This document shows, one piece after another, positions 9,746 through 17,339 of a stretch of DNA of 64,000 bases. Positions within the stretch are counted from its first letter, which is position 1; each line of letters begins with the position of its first letter. This stretch comes from Olsenella uli (lineage in GTDB: Bacteria > Actinomycetota > Coriobacteriia > Coriobacteriales > Atopobiaceae): the NCBI RefSeq assembly GCF_016900775.1, contig NZ_JACJKN010000012.1:1-64000 (forward strand), read 5' to 3'. The position numbers and the translations under genes are program-made. Below the pieces are notes generated by a model. The model had not been told where the DNA came from and searched no databases. It saw only the letters and a list, made by a program, of their open reading frames with translations.

Positions 9746-9788
9746 ACTCGCCTAAACGGGGACAGGCCCCTTTTAGGCGAGTTTTTCG
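9746..9788. terminator. Terminator hairpin overlapping the ddl stop codon (GGGGCCTGTCCCC family)
   Basis: ACTCGCCTAAA and TTTAGGCGAGT flank a GGGGACAGGCCCC core and T-runs lie on both sides. The TAA of ddl lies inside the right arm, so the last codons of ddl are made by the repeat. A similar arrangement is found at the desulfoferrodoxin gene. Confidence 0.8.
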
Positions 9789-10813
9789 GCGACGAGGGAC
9801 TCGAGGACGTCGCCGAGCTCGTGGCCGGCGACGCGCATCATCTGAGGGAAGCGCGAGTAGTACGTGAGGCCGGGCATGGAGTTGACCTCGTTGAAGACGA
9901 CCTCGCCCTCCGGCGTGACGAAGAGGTCCACGCGCGCGAGGCCCTCGCACCCGAGCGCCTCATAGACGGCCGTGCCGGCGGCGCGGACGCGGGCGAGGAC
10001 GTCCTCGGGGAGCTGCGCGGGGCAGCGGAGCTCGGTGTTGGCGCCCGGGTCCTTCTCGAGGTGGATGCGGAAGAAGCCGTCGCCGGAGACCACGATCTCG
10101 TCGGGCTCGCCCATCCAGGTGCCGCGCGCGGCATCGCCCACAATGGCGCAGCCCACCTCGACGCCCGTGATGGCCTCCTCCACGGCGACCTTCTCGTCGA
10201 GGGCAAACGCCGCCTCGAGCGCCTCGGCATAGGCCGCCTCGTCCGCCGCGCGGGAGACGCCGATCGAGGAGCCGCCGCGCGCGGGCTTCACGAAGACCGG
10301 GTAGCCGCCGCAGGCCTCCACGGCCGCGGCGCGCGCCTCGGCGGGGCAGCCGCGCCAGAGCACCTCGCAGCGCGGGGAGCGCACGCCGGCCGCCGCGGCG
10401 AGCCGGTGCGACGCGTCCTTGTCCATGCACACGGCGCTCGCCATGACGCCGCACCCCACGTACGGGACGCCGGCGACCTCGAGCGCCCCCTGGACGGTGC
10501 CGTCCTCCCCGCCCTGACCGTGCAGGACGGGCAGCGCCACGTCAACCTCGAGTGGACGCGGACCGCAGCCCTCGGGGAGCTCGACGAGCCCCGCGCCCGG
10601 CACGAGCGCCACCGGCGTGCAGTCGTGGCGCTCCCACGCGCCGGTGAGCTCCGCCGGGTCGCCCTCGTAGCGGAGCCAGCGGCCGTCGCGCGTGATGCCC
10701 ACGAGCACGAGCTCAAAGCGGCCGCCGAGCGCAGAGACGACGTTGTCGGCGGACTTGCAGGAGATGTCGTGCTCGGTGGAGACGCCACCGAAGATGAGTG
10801 CCAGCCTGGTCAT
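9773..10813 (-). CDS. ddl: D-alanine--D-alanine ligase
   Basis: A 346-residue ATP-grasp enzyme that joins two D-alanines for peptidoglycan synthesis. Motifs: LALIFGGVSTEHDISCKSA at the N terminus, LPVLHGQGGEDGTVQGAL (D-Ala binding loop), YPVFVKPARGGSSIGVSRA, and VFNEVNSMPGLTYYSRFPQM with the Mg ligands. The serine/tyrosine pattern suits a D-Ala-D-Ala enzyme. Full length. The start at 10813 follows GAAGGGTAGG. The last three residues are encoded by a dispersed repeat. Confidence 0.96.
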   Translation of the reverse strand: MTRLALIFGGVSTEHDISCKSADNVVSALGGRFELVLVGITRDGRWLRYEGDPAELTGAWERHDCTPVALVPGAGLVELPEGCGPRPLEVDVALPVLHGQGGEDGTVQGALEVAGVPYVGCGVMASAVCMDKDASHRLAAAAGVRSPRCEVLWRGCPAEARAAAVEACGGYPVFVKPARGGSSIGVSRAADEAAYAEALEAAFALDEKVAVEEAITGVEVGCAIVGDAARGTWMGEPDEIVVSGDGFFRIHLEKDPGANTELRCPAQLPEDVLARVRAAGTAVYEALGCEGLARVDLFVTPEGEVVFNEVNSMPGLTYYSRFPQMMRVAGHELGDVLESLVAEKLA

Positions 10814-10912
10814 GACCTACCCTTCGTCGGATACCTTCACCCGCCCCATTATAGGGGTGGCGCGAGACGGCTCGCGGTATAGTTGAGAGGACCGTCGCCC
10901 TAAGGAGGAACC

Positions 10913-11344
10913 ATGTCAAAAGAGCGCAAGCTCCTCAAGATCATCTGCTTCCTGTACGTCCTCGATGCCGTCGCCTGCCTCGCCCTCGGCGGCGTCACGC
11001 TCGCCGGGATGGGCCTTCTCGACCCCGCCGACGTCGTGAGCGTGGGCGGAATCGACTTCAACCTGCAGGCCTGGGCCGTCATCTTCGGCGTCTGGGGCAT
11101 CCTCTCCGGCGTCTTCTACCTCGTCTTTGCCGGGGCGGGCATCCGCGGCGCCAACACCCCGCGCAAGATCGGCCCCTTCCGCGCCATGAGCGTCGTCGCC
11201 GTCATCTGCTCCGTCGTTGGCCTCGTGCTCGGCGTCGCCCTCGACGGGGCGGCCGCAAACGCGAGCCTGTACGCCGTCTCGATCGTCTTTGCGGTGCTGT
11301 GCGTCGTGCTCTCCGGCAAGGTCAAGGAGCAGGCCGAGCGCTGA
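10913..11344 (+). CDS. Four-helix membrane protein of unknown function
   Basis: A 143-residue protein with four hydrophobic segments (about residues 9-32, 47-70, 84-104 and 110-132), short charged ends and no recognisable catalytic motif. I do not recognise a family. AAGGAGGAACC precedes the ATG, and a TATAGT -10 candidate lies at 10878-10883. It is divergent from ddl and is followed by a GC-rich hairpin. Confidence 0.75.
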   Translation: MSKERKLLKIICFLYVLDAVACLALGGVTLAGMGLLDPADVVSVGGIDFNLQAWAVIFGVWGILSGVFYLVFAGAGIRGANTPRKIGPFRAMSVVAVICSVVGLVLGVALDGAAANASLYAVSIVFAVLCVVLSGKVKEQAER

Positions 11345-11373
11345 GGCGCGCGAGAGGCTGCCAAGAGTGTCAC

Positions 11374-11410
11374 GCGAAAGGCGTCCGTCCCAGGGGCGGG
11401 CGCCTTTCGC
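11374..11410. terminator. Strong hairpin after four-helix membrane gene
   Basis: GCGAAAGGCG pairs with CGCCTTTCGC around an inner GTCCC/GGGC(G) match. There is no T-tract, so it may terminate poorly or stabilise the 3' end. Confidence 0.6.
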
Positions 11411-11490
11411 ATGCCGCGCCGGTCGACCTCCTCGACACACATCTCGCGGGGGAATATGCCCGTATAGTCAGAAAACCCTGTAAAGTGGCA

Positions 11491-11512
11491 TGCTACCTGA
11501 CATGGTGCTACC
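11491..11512 (+). promoter_or_regulatory. Direct TGCTACC repeats upstream of MFS gene
   Basis: TGCTACC occurs at 11491-11497 and 11506-11512, spaced 15 bp, inside the 232-bp gap before the exporter gene. A TATAGT candidate -10 lies at 11463-11468. This could be a regulator site; the regulator is not in view. Confidence 0.35.
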
Positions 11513-11576
11513 ACCGCTCGCGCATCGGATGCGATACAGTCTCCCCAGCAAATAACGCACGCCCCGAAAGGACCCC

Positions 11577-12773
11577 ATGGCCACCTCGCCCGCACCCCGC
11601 ATGAAGGCCAGCGAGCTCCTGCCGCTCATCGCGCTCACGCTCTCGGCCTTCCTCCTCAACACCTCCGAGTTCGTGCCCATCGGCCTGCTCACGGACATAG
11701 CCGGCGCGTTCTCCCTCAGCGAGTCCGGGGCCGGGCTCATGATCTCGATCTATGCCTGGGCCGTGGCGCTCCTCTCCCTGCCGCTCATGCTCGCCGCGAG
11801 CCGCATCTCCCCCAAGGCGCTCATCGTGTCGGTGCTCGCCGTCTTCTGCGCGGGCCAGGTCGCCTCGGCGCTCGCCCCCACGTTCGAGCTGCTCGTGGCC
11901 TCGCGCCTCGTCGTGGCGGCGGCGCACGCAGTCTTCTGGTCCGTAGCGTCCCCCTTCGCCGTGCGCGTCGCCGCGCCCGAGCGCTCCTCGCTCGCCATGA
12001 GCATGATCGTCACCGGGACCTCGGTCGCCATGATCTTCGGCCTGCCGCTCGGGCGCGCGCTCGGGCTCGCGCTCGGCTGGCGCATGACCTTCGTGTGCGT
12101 GGGCGCGACGGCGGCCGTGGCGCTCCTCGGGCTCATCGCCTTCTTCCCGCGTCTTGAGGCGGGCGCGCCGTTCACGCTCGCGCGCCTGCCCGAGCTCGCG
12201 CGCAGCCGCGCGCTCGTGGGCCTCTACCTCGCCACCATCCTCTTCGCGACCGGCTACTACACCGGCTACAGCTACATCGAGCCCTTCCTCCAGCAGGTTG
12301 CCGCCATGCCCGACGCGCTCATAACCGTGGCGCTCACCGTGTTCGGCGTCGCCGGGCTCGTCGGGAGCTGGTTCTTCGCGCGCCTCTTCGACGGGCACCG
12401 CAGGGCCTTCCTCACCGCCACGATGGTCGGCGTCGCCGCCGCGCTGCTCCTCCTCTCCCCGCTCGCGGGCATGGCGGCGGGACCCTTCGCGGTCTGCGCC
12501 CTCTGGGGGGTGTCCGCCACGGCCTTCAACGTCGCCGCCCAGGCCGAGATCATCCGCATCACCTCCGAGGAGGCCTCGCCGGTGGCCATGTCGATCTTCT
12601 CCGGCCTCTTCAACGTGGGCATCGGCACCGGCTCGATCGTCGGCGGCATCGTCTGTGACGCCGTCGGCGTGGGGGCGGTCGGCATTGTCGGGGGCGTCGT
12701 CGCCACGGCAGGGGCGCTCTACTGCATCGCGCGCCTTGGGGGCCTGCTCGAGGGCGCGCGGGCCGGCAGGTAG
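11577..12773 (+). CDS. MFS efflux transporter (SotB/AraJ-like)
   Basis: A 398-residue, twelve-helix major facilitator protein. The N-terminal signature LNTSEFVPIGLLTDIAGAF is typical of the drug:proton antiporter / sugar-efflux SotB branch. The loop after helix 2 (ASRISPKALI) is a divergent motif A. Substrates in this branch include arabinose-like sugars and drugs; nothing here decides. The start at 11577 follows GAAAGGACCCC. Confidence 0.85.
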   Translation: MATSPAPRMKASELLPLIALTLSAFLLNTSEFVPIGLLTDIAGAFSLSESGAGLMISIYAWAVALLSLPLMLAASRISPKALIVSVLAVFCAGQVASALAPTFELLVASRLVVAAAHAVFWSVASPFAVRVAAPERSSLAMSMIVTGTSVAMIFGLPLGRALGLALGWRMTFVCVGATAAVALLGLIAFFPRLEAGAPFTLARLPELARSRALVGLYLATILFATGYYTGYSYIEPFLQQVAAMPDALITVALTVFGVAGLVGSWFFARLFDGHRRAFLTATMVGVAAALLLLSPLAGMAAGPFAVCALWGVSATAFNVAAQAEIIRITSEEASPVAMSIFSGLFNVGIGTGSIVGGIVCDAVGVGAVGIVGGVVATAGALYCIARLGGLLEGARAGR

Positions 12774-12795
12774 GCGCGCTCCCGGCCCCCCGGAC

Positions 12796-12860
12796 GCGCA
12801 GTTGGCCCCTTGGCGCGAAGAAAGCGGTCCCGCTTGCGCAATTGGCCCCTTGGCGCGAAG
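12796..12860 (+). repeat. Direct repeat pair, period 40 bp (left half)
   Basis: GCGCARTTGGCCCCTTGGCG followed by CGAAG occurs at 12796-12820 and 12836-12860, exactly 40 bp apart. The same motif returns inverted about 100 bp downstream. Confidence 0.85.
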
Positions 12861-12962
12861 GGAGTTTGCCCCCTGGATGCGTTCCCGCAGCGGGATATCT
12901 CCTCTCGTCGAAGAAAAGCCGCAGTTGGCGGGCCGTCACTATTTGGAATGTCCCGAAAAACC

Positions 12963-13027
12963 CTTCGCACCAAGGCACTGACTGCGCAAAAGACGCCCAT
13001 AATTTCGCACCAAGGCGCTGGTTGCGC
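12963..13027 (-). repeat. Direct repeat pair, period 40 bp (inverted right half)
   Basis: TTCGCACCAAGGCRCTGRYT followed by GCGCA, the complement of the left motif with a few changes, lies at 12963-12987 and 13003-13027, again exactly 40 bp apart. The four copies form an imperfect inverted structure of about 230 bp. Confidence 0.8.
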
Positions 13028-13082
13028 AGCGACCCGCCATCTGCGCCATCGCCCTGCCGACCACAAGGACCGAGGGAGCACG

Positions 13083-14093
13083 ATGACCTGTCCCGTATTC
13101 GACCTGCACTGCGACACCGCGGACCGCATCGCATGGCAGACGCTTCCGGAGGACCTGCGCCGCGCCTGCGGGGCGGACTTCTACGGCCCCGGCGACGCGG
13201 ACGACCCCGCAGGCTGCCGCGAGCTCGCCCGGAGCCGCTGCCACGTCTCGCTCGAGGCCGTCGGCAAGACACCCTGGGCGCAGTGCTTCGCCTGCTTCAT
13301 CCCCGACGAGCTCTCCCCCGGACAGGCGGAGCGCTTCTATCGGCACGTCTCGACGTACCTCGAGGCCCAGGCGAGGAAGTGCGCAGACGCCGTGACGGTC
13401 GTGCGGGCGGCCGGGGAAATCCGCCCCCTCCTCGCGGCCGGGCGCATGGCCGCCATCCGAACAATAGAGAACGCGCGCCTCTTTGCCGCGGACCTCGGCC
13501 TCGTGTCACGCCTCGCCGAGCAGGGCGTCCTCATGGCCTCCCTCAGCTGGAACGCCGAGGGCCCGCTCGCAAGCGGCTGCGACTCCCACGCCGGGCTCAC
13601 CCCGCTCGGCGCGCAGGCGCTCGCGGAGATGGAGCGCGCCGGCATGGTGCTCGACGTCTCCCACCTCAACGACGAGGGCCTCGCGGACGCGCTCGCCCGC
13701 ACGGCGTGCCCCGTCGTGGCCAGCCACTCGAACTCCCGCGCCGTCTGCACGCACCCGAGAAACCTCACCGACCGGCAGTTCCTGGAGATTCGCGACCGAG
13801 GGGGCCTCGTGGGCCTCAACCTCTGCTGCGGCTTCCTGCGCGAGGGCGCCGACGCCGGCGACGTCACGTTCGACGACGTGGCAGCCCACGTCGAGCACTG
13901 GCTCGACCTCGGCGGCGAGGACGTCATAGCGCTTGGGGCGGACTTCGACGGCGCCACCGTCCCCGCCTTCGTAGACGGGGCACAGGCGCTCCCCGAGCTC
14001 CAGGCCCTTCTCGCCGCGCGCTTTGGGGAGGACGTCTGCGAGCGGCTCTGCTCCGGCAACGCGCTCGCGTTCTTCGAGCGCGCAAGCGGCTAG
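13083..14093 (+). CDS. Membrane dipeptidase family (peptidase M19)
   Basis: A 336-residue zinc dipeptidase of the renal-dipeptidase family. FDLHCDTAD (HxD zinc ligands, residues 6-14), IRTIENAR (bridging Glu), GMVLDVSHLND and ASHSNSRAV are the expected metal and active-site motifs. It probably hydrolyses dipeptides, including L-D forms, in the cytoplasm; there is no signal peptide. ATG 13083 with GAGGGAG upstream is chosen over a long reading that would pass through the repeats. Confidence 0.93.
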   Translation: MTCPVFDLHCDTADRIAWQTLPEDLRRACGADFYGPGDADDPAGCRELARSRCHVSLEAVGKTPWAQCFACFIPDELSPGQAERFYRHVSTYLEAQARKCADAVTVVRAAGEIRPLLAAGRMAAIRTIENARLFAADLGLVSRLAEQGVLMASLSWNAEGPLASGCDSHAGLTPLGAQALAEMERAGMVLDVSHLNDEGLADALARTACPVVASHSNSRAVCTHPRNLTDRQFLEIRDRGGLVGLNLCCGFLREGADAGDVTFDDVAAHVEHWLDLGGEDVIALGADFDGATVPAFVDGAQALPELQALLAARFGEDVCERLCSGNALAFFERASG

Positions 14094-14116
14094 GGGCGCG
14101 CGGCCCCAAGGAAAAC

Positions 14117-14152
14117 GCCCCTCCCCGCCCTGGCTGGAGGGCGGGGAGGGGC
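14117..14152. terminator. Hairpin between convergent dipeptidase and GltD-like genes
   Basis: CCCCTCCCCGCCCT pairs with AGGGCGGGGAGGGG around a 6-nt loop. It lacks a clear T-run on the plus strand; on the minus strand CGTTTTCC follows, so it may serve the GltD-like operon better. Confidence 0.7.
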
Positions 14153-14219
14153 ACTGGAAAGGAGGCTCGGCGCGGGGCGCATGGCGGGACCCCGCGCCGA
14201 GATGGAACAGCGAGGCGGA

Positions 14220-15461
14220 TTAGGGCTTTGTCGGCGCGGCGGCGGAGAGCCCCATGTAGGCGACCATCCCCTCGACGGCGCGCTTGGCCCCGGCGACGGC
14301 GTGCACCACGGTGCGCGGGCCGGTGGCCACGTCGCCCGCGGCAAAGACGCCCGGGACGGTGGTCATGCAGGACTCGTCGACCTCGAGCAGGCCGCGCTCG
14401 TTGGTGGCAAGCCCCGTCGTGGTGAGCACGAGCTTGTTCTTGGGCAGCTGCGAGACGGCGATGATCACGGTGTCGCAGCGCACGTGGTCGAGCTCGTCCT
14501 CGTAGCCCACAACCTGGTTCTTCTCGTCGAAGATCGCGGTGCGGAAGGTCGGGCCCTCGTCGTCGATGGAGACGACGTCCTTGCCGTAGACGATCTCTGC
14601 GCCCTCGAGCTCGGCGTACTCGACCTCCTCGGAGCTGGCGGTGACCTCGCGCGTGTTGGAGTAGAGCGTCACGCGGCGCGCCCCGTGGCGCAGGGCCGAG
14701 CGCGCCACGTCCATGGCGACGTTGCCCACGCCGATGATGGCCACGTCGCGCCCGATGGCCACGCTCGAGGGGTCCACGAGGTAGTCGATGCCAAAGAAGA
14801 CGTTGCCGCGTGCCTGGCCGAGGATGTCGAGCTTGCGGGCGCGCCAGGTGCCGGTGCCCACGAAGACCGCGTCGTAGCCGTCGCGGAAGAGGTCGTCGAT
14901 GTGCAGGGCCCCGCCGATCGTGGTGGAGGGGCGCACGCGCACGCCGAGCGCGCACATGACCTCGCGGTAGCGCTGGACGAGCTCCTTGGAGAGGCGAAAC
15001 TCCGGGATGCCGTACTGCAGCACGCCGCCGATCTCCGTGCGCTGCTCGAAGACCGTGACGGCGCAGCCGCGCGCGGCGAGCTTGATCGCCACCGTAATCC
15101 CCGCGGGCCCCGAGCCGATGACGGCGACGGACTTCCCGCAGGGCTCCGGGCGCGCCGGCTCCAGACGGTCGAGGTAGGTGCTCGAGATGTAGTGCTCGAT
15201 GCTCGAGAAGTGCACGGGGTTGCCCTTGCGGGCCTGGACGCAGTTGCCCTCGCACTGGTTGGAGTGGTTGCACACGAGCGAGCACACGGCGCTCATGGGG
15301 TTGTTCTCAAAGAGGAGGGCGCCCGCCTCGTCCATCCGGCGCTCCTTGAAGAGCCGGATGACCTCGGGGATGGACGTGTGGACGGGGCAGCCCCGCTCCT
15401 GGCACATCGCCCGGCGGCAGCCCAGGCAGCGGTTGGCCTCCTCGATGACGTGGACGGCCAC
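14220..15461 (-). CDS. GltD-like NAD(P)H-dependent FAD/Fe-S oxidoreductase
   Basis: A 413-residue flavoprotein like the small subunit of glutamate synthase and NfnB. An N-terminal cysteine-rich Fe-S domain (CLGCRRAMCQERGC at about residue 12, CSLVCNHSNQCEGNC at about 62) precedes the FAD-binding SVAVIGSGPAGITVAIKL (about 115), the NAD(P) site DVAIIGVGNVAMDVARSAL and the closing GVFAAGDVATGP. No GltA partner is present, so it likely feeds or draws electrons for another enzyme. GTG 15461 follows AGGGG and lies 2 nt past the eda stop, so it is co-translated with the KDG operon. Confidence 0.88.
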   Translation of the reverse strand: MAVHVIEEANRCLGCRRAMCQERGCPVHTSIPEVIRLFKERRMDEAGALLFENNPMSAVCSLVCNHSNQCEGNCVQARKGNPVHFSSIEHYISSTYLDRLEPARPEPCGKSVAVIGSGPAGITVAIKLAARGCAVTVFEQRTEIGGVLQYGIPEFRLSKELVQRYREVMCALGVRVRPSTTIGGALHIDDLFRDGYDAVFVGTGTWRARKLDILGQARGNVFFGIDYLVDPSSVAIGRDVAIIGVGNVAMDVARSALRHGARRVTLYSNTREVTASSEEVEYAELEGAEIVYGKDVVSIDDEGPTFRTAIFDEKNQVVGYEDELDHVRCDTVIIAVSQLPKNKLVLTTTGLATNERGLLEVDESCMTTVPGVFAAGDVATGPRTVVHAVAGAKRAVEGMVAYMGLSAAAPTKP

Positions 15462-15463
15462 GG

Positions 15464-16111
15464 CTAGCCCCTGATCTCGCGGACGAGCGCGGCGGCCTCG
15501 GAGGTGAGCTCGAGCATGCGGTCGAACTCGCCGGCGCGGATGAGGTCGGGCTTGACCATCCAGGTGCCGCCGCAGGCGAGAATCGCCGGGCACTCGAGGT
15601 ACTCGCGCAGGTTGGAGGCGGAGACGCCGCCGGTGGGCATGAAGCGGTGCCCCACGAAGACCGAGGCGAGCGCCTTGATGGTGGCAAGGCCGCCGTACTG
15701 CGCCGCCGGGAAGAACTTGGTGACCTCGAGGCCCGCGTTCACGAGCGCGGTGACCTCGGTGGGGGTGACGCCGGCCGGCAGCACCGGCACCTCGTGCTCG
15801 AGGCACCAGTCGACGACCTGCATGTTGTAGCCCGGGGAGACGATGTAGCGCGCGCCCGCGTCCACGGCGCGGCGCGCCTGCTCGAGGTTGAGCACGGTGC
15901 CGGCGCCCACGAGCAGGTCGGGGCACTTCTCGCTCATCTCGTGGATGGCGTCGGCGGCGCAGGCGGTGCGGAAGGTGACCTCGGCGGAGGGCAGGCCGCC
16001 CCTCACGAGGACGTCCGCCACCGGAAGGGCGTCCTCCACCCTGTCCAGCACGACGACCGGCACCACGCCGACCTTCTCCACCTGGCTATAGAACCCGTCC
16101 ATATACCCCAT
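15464..16111 (-). CDS. eda: 2-dehydro-3-deoxy-phosphogluconate (KDPG/KHG) aldolase
   Basis: A 215-residue class I aldolase splitting KDPG to pyruvate and glyceraldehyde-3-phosphate. Motifs: VVPVVVLDRVEDALPVA, AEVTFRT (catalytic Glu region), VGAGTVLNLEQA, YIVSPGYN, VTKFFPAAQYGG (Schiff-base Lys in the TKFFPA motif) and GHRFMPTGGVS. Length is normal. ATG 16111 with AGGAGGGGAGAG upstream is chosen. It lies between kdgK and the GltD-like gene in one operon. Confidence 0.95.
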   Translation of the reverse strand: MGYMDGFYSQVEKVGVVPVVVLDRVEDALPVADVLVRGGLPSAEVTFRTACAADAIHEMSEKCPDLLVGAGTVLNLEQARRAVDAGARYIVSPGYNMQVVDWCLEHEVPVLPAGVTPTEVTALVNAGLEVTKFFPAAQYGGLATIKALASVFVGHRFMPTGGVSASNLREYLECPAILACGGTWMVKPDLIRAGEFDRMLELTSEAAALVREIRG

Positions 16112-16175
16112 GTCTCTCCCCTCCTGCCGGGACCCCCGGCAAAACCTGACAGACGACCCTGTCACCTTTGTCATG

Positions 16176-17219
16176 CTAGCGGGCGACGCGCGTGCCGGCG
16201 CCCTTCGACGCCACCGCCTCGATCTCGGCGGGCGTCACGAGGTTGGAGTCCCCGTGGATCGTGAGCTTGAGGACGCTCGCGGCGATGGCGTACTCGCTCG
16301 CGTGGTCGAGGTCGAAGCCGTGAAGCAGCGCGTGGACGAGCCCGGCGCCGTAGGCGTCGCCGGCGGCCACGCCCTCGAGCACGTGCACGTGGTGGACGGA
16401 CGAGAAGTGCGGCTCGCCGTCCGCGTAGACCATGCCCATCCAGTCGGAGTCCTCGACGGAGCGGACGTCGCGGATGACGGAGGCCACCATCCCGCAGCCA
16501 TAGCGCTCGCAGATCTGGCGCGCCATCTCCACGTAGTCCTCGCGCTCCTCGATCCCGTTGGCGAGCGAGCCGGAGACGCAGGTCATCCCCAGCGCGGAGG
16601 GGGCGTCCTCGTCGTTGGCCACGCAGACGTCCACGTGGGGCATGAGGCGCGCCATCACGGCCTGGGCGCGCTCCGGGCTCCAGAGCTTGCCGCGGTAGTT
16701 AAGGTCGAGCACGGTGGTGATCCCGCGCGCGCGGCAGGCGGCGAGCGCCTCCTCGCAGGCGAGGGCCATCTCCTCGGAGACGGCGGGCGTCACGCCGGAG
16801 ACGTAGAAGGCGCCCACGCCCTCGAGGATGGCGTCCCAGTCGAGCTCGTCGTGGCGCGCGAGCGAGATGGCCGAGTACTTGCGGTCATAGACGCAGCCGT
16901 TGGAGCGCACCGACGCGCCCACCTCGAAGAAGTAGGATCCCAGGCGGTCCCCCGAGCGCACGACGCGGGAGACGTCCACGCCGTAGGCGGCGAGCGAGCG
17001 CAGCGCGCAGTCGCCGACGCGGTTGGCGGGGACAATGGAGACGAAGGCCGCCTCGTCGCCCTGGAACGCGAGCGAGAGCGCGACGTTGGCCTCGGCGCCG
17101 CCGTAGCGGACGTCGAAGGTGGAGGCCTGCTCGAGGCGCAGGTTGTCCGGCGGCGAGAGCCGCATCATGATCTCCCCGAACGCGAGCACCTTGGTCTTCT
17201 CGTCCACCACGTCTCCCAT
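16176..17219 (-). CDS. kdgK: 2-dehydro-3-deoxygluconate kinase (PfkB family)
   Basis: A 347-residue ribokinase-family sugar kinase that phosphorylates KDG to KDPG, the substrate of the following eda. Motifs: VLAFGEIMMRLSPPDN at the N terminus, VRYGGAEANVALSLA (sugar-binding GG), TTVLDLNYRGKLW and the anion-hole/catalytic-base loop GVAAGDAYGAGLVHALL, where the usual GAGD reads AAGD. The start ATG at 17219 has a weak TGAAG ribosome site. It is divergent from a LacI regulator with a palindromic operator between them, which fits induction by KDG or a uronate. Confidence 0.92.
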   Translation of the reverse strand: MGDVVDEKTKVLAFGEIMMRLSPPDNLRLEQASTFDVRYGGAEANVALSLAFQGDEAAFVSIVPANRVGDCALRSLAAYGVDVSRVVRSGDRLGSYFFEVGASVRSNGCVYDRKYSAISLARHDELDWDAILEGVGAFYVSGVTPAVSEEMALACEEALAACRARGITTVLDLNYRGKLWSPERAQAVMARLMPHVDVCVANDEDAPSALGMTCVSGSLANGIEEREDYVEMARQICERYGCGMVASVIRDVRSVEDSDWMGMVYADGEPHFSSVHHVHVLEGVAAGDAYGAGLVHALLHGFDLDHASEYAIAASVLKLTIHGDSNLVTPAEIEAVASKGAGTRVAR

Positions 17220-17228
17220 CTTCAGTGT

Positions 17229-17272
17229 GTCTAGCTTTAGGAAATCGATTTCCCAACGGCATGTAGTATAGT
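17229..17272. promoter_or_regulatory. Divergent kdgK/lacI promoter with LacI-type operator
   Basis: GGAAATCGATTTCC (17240-17253) is a perfect palindrome with the central CG typical of LacI/GalR operators. TATAGT at 17267-17272 is a likely -10 for the regulator gene. On the other strand TTGGGA (17256-17251) and TAGACA, 17 bp apart, could serve kdgK. The operator overlaps both, so binding would repress both directions. Confidence 0.8.
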
Positions 17273-17339
17273 ACCGAGAAGAACGATCTGCGCGCGGGCC
17301 CGCGCGCACACGAAGTCTCGACAAAAACGGGAGGGCGGC

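Larger units (their letters stand above)
12774..13082. other. 309-bp gap with inverted pair of 40-bp-period repeats
   Basis: The gap between the MFS exporter and dipeptidase genes carries no ORF I can support. It is occupied by four copies of a ~25-bp motif, described in the two repeat entries that follow, and ends with the dipeptidase ribosome-binding site. Confidence 0.6.
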
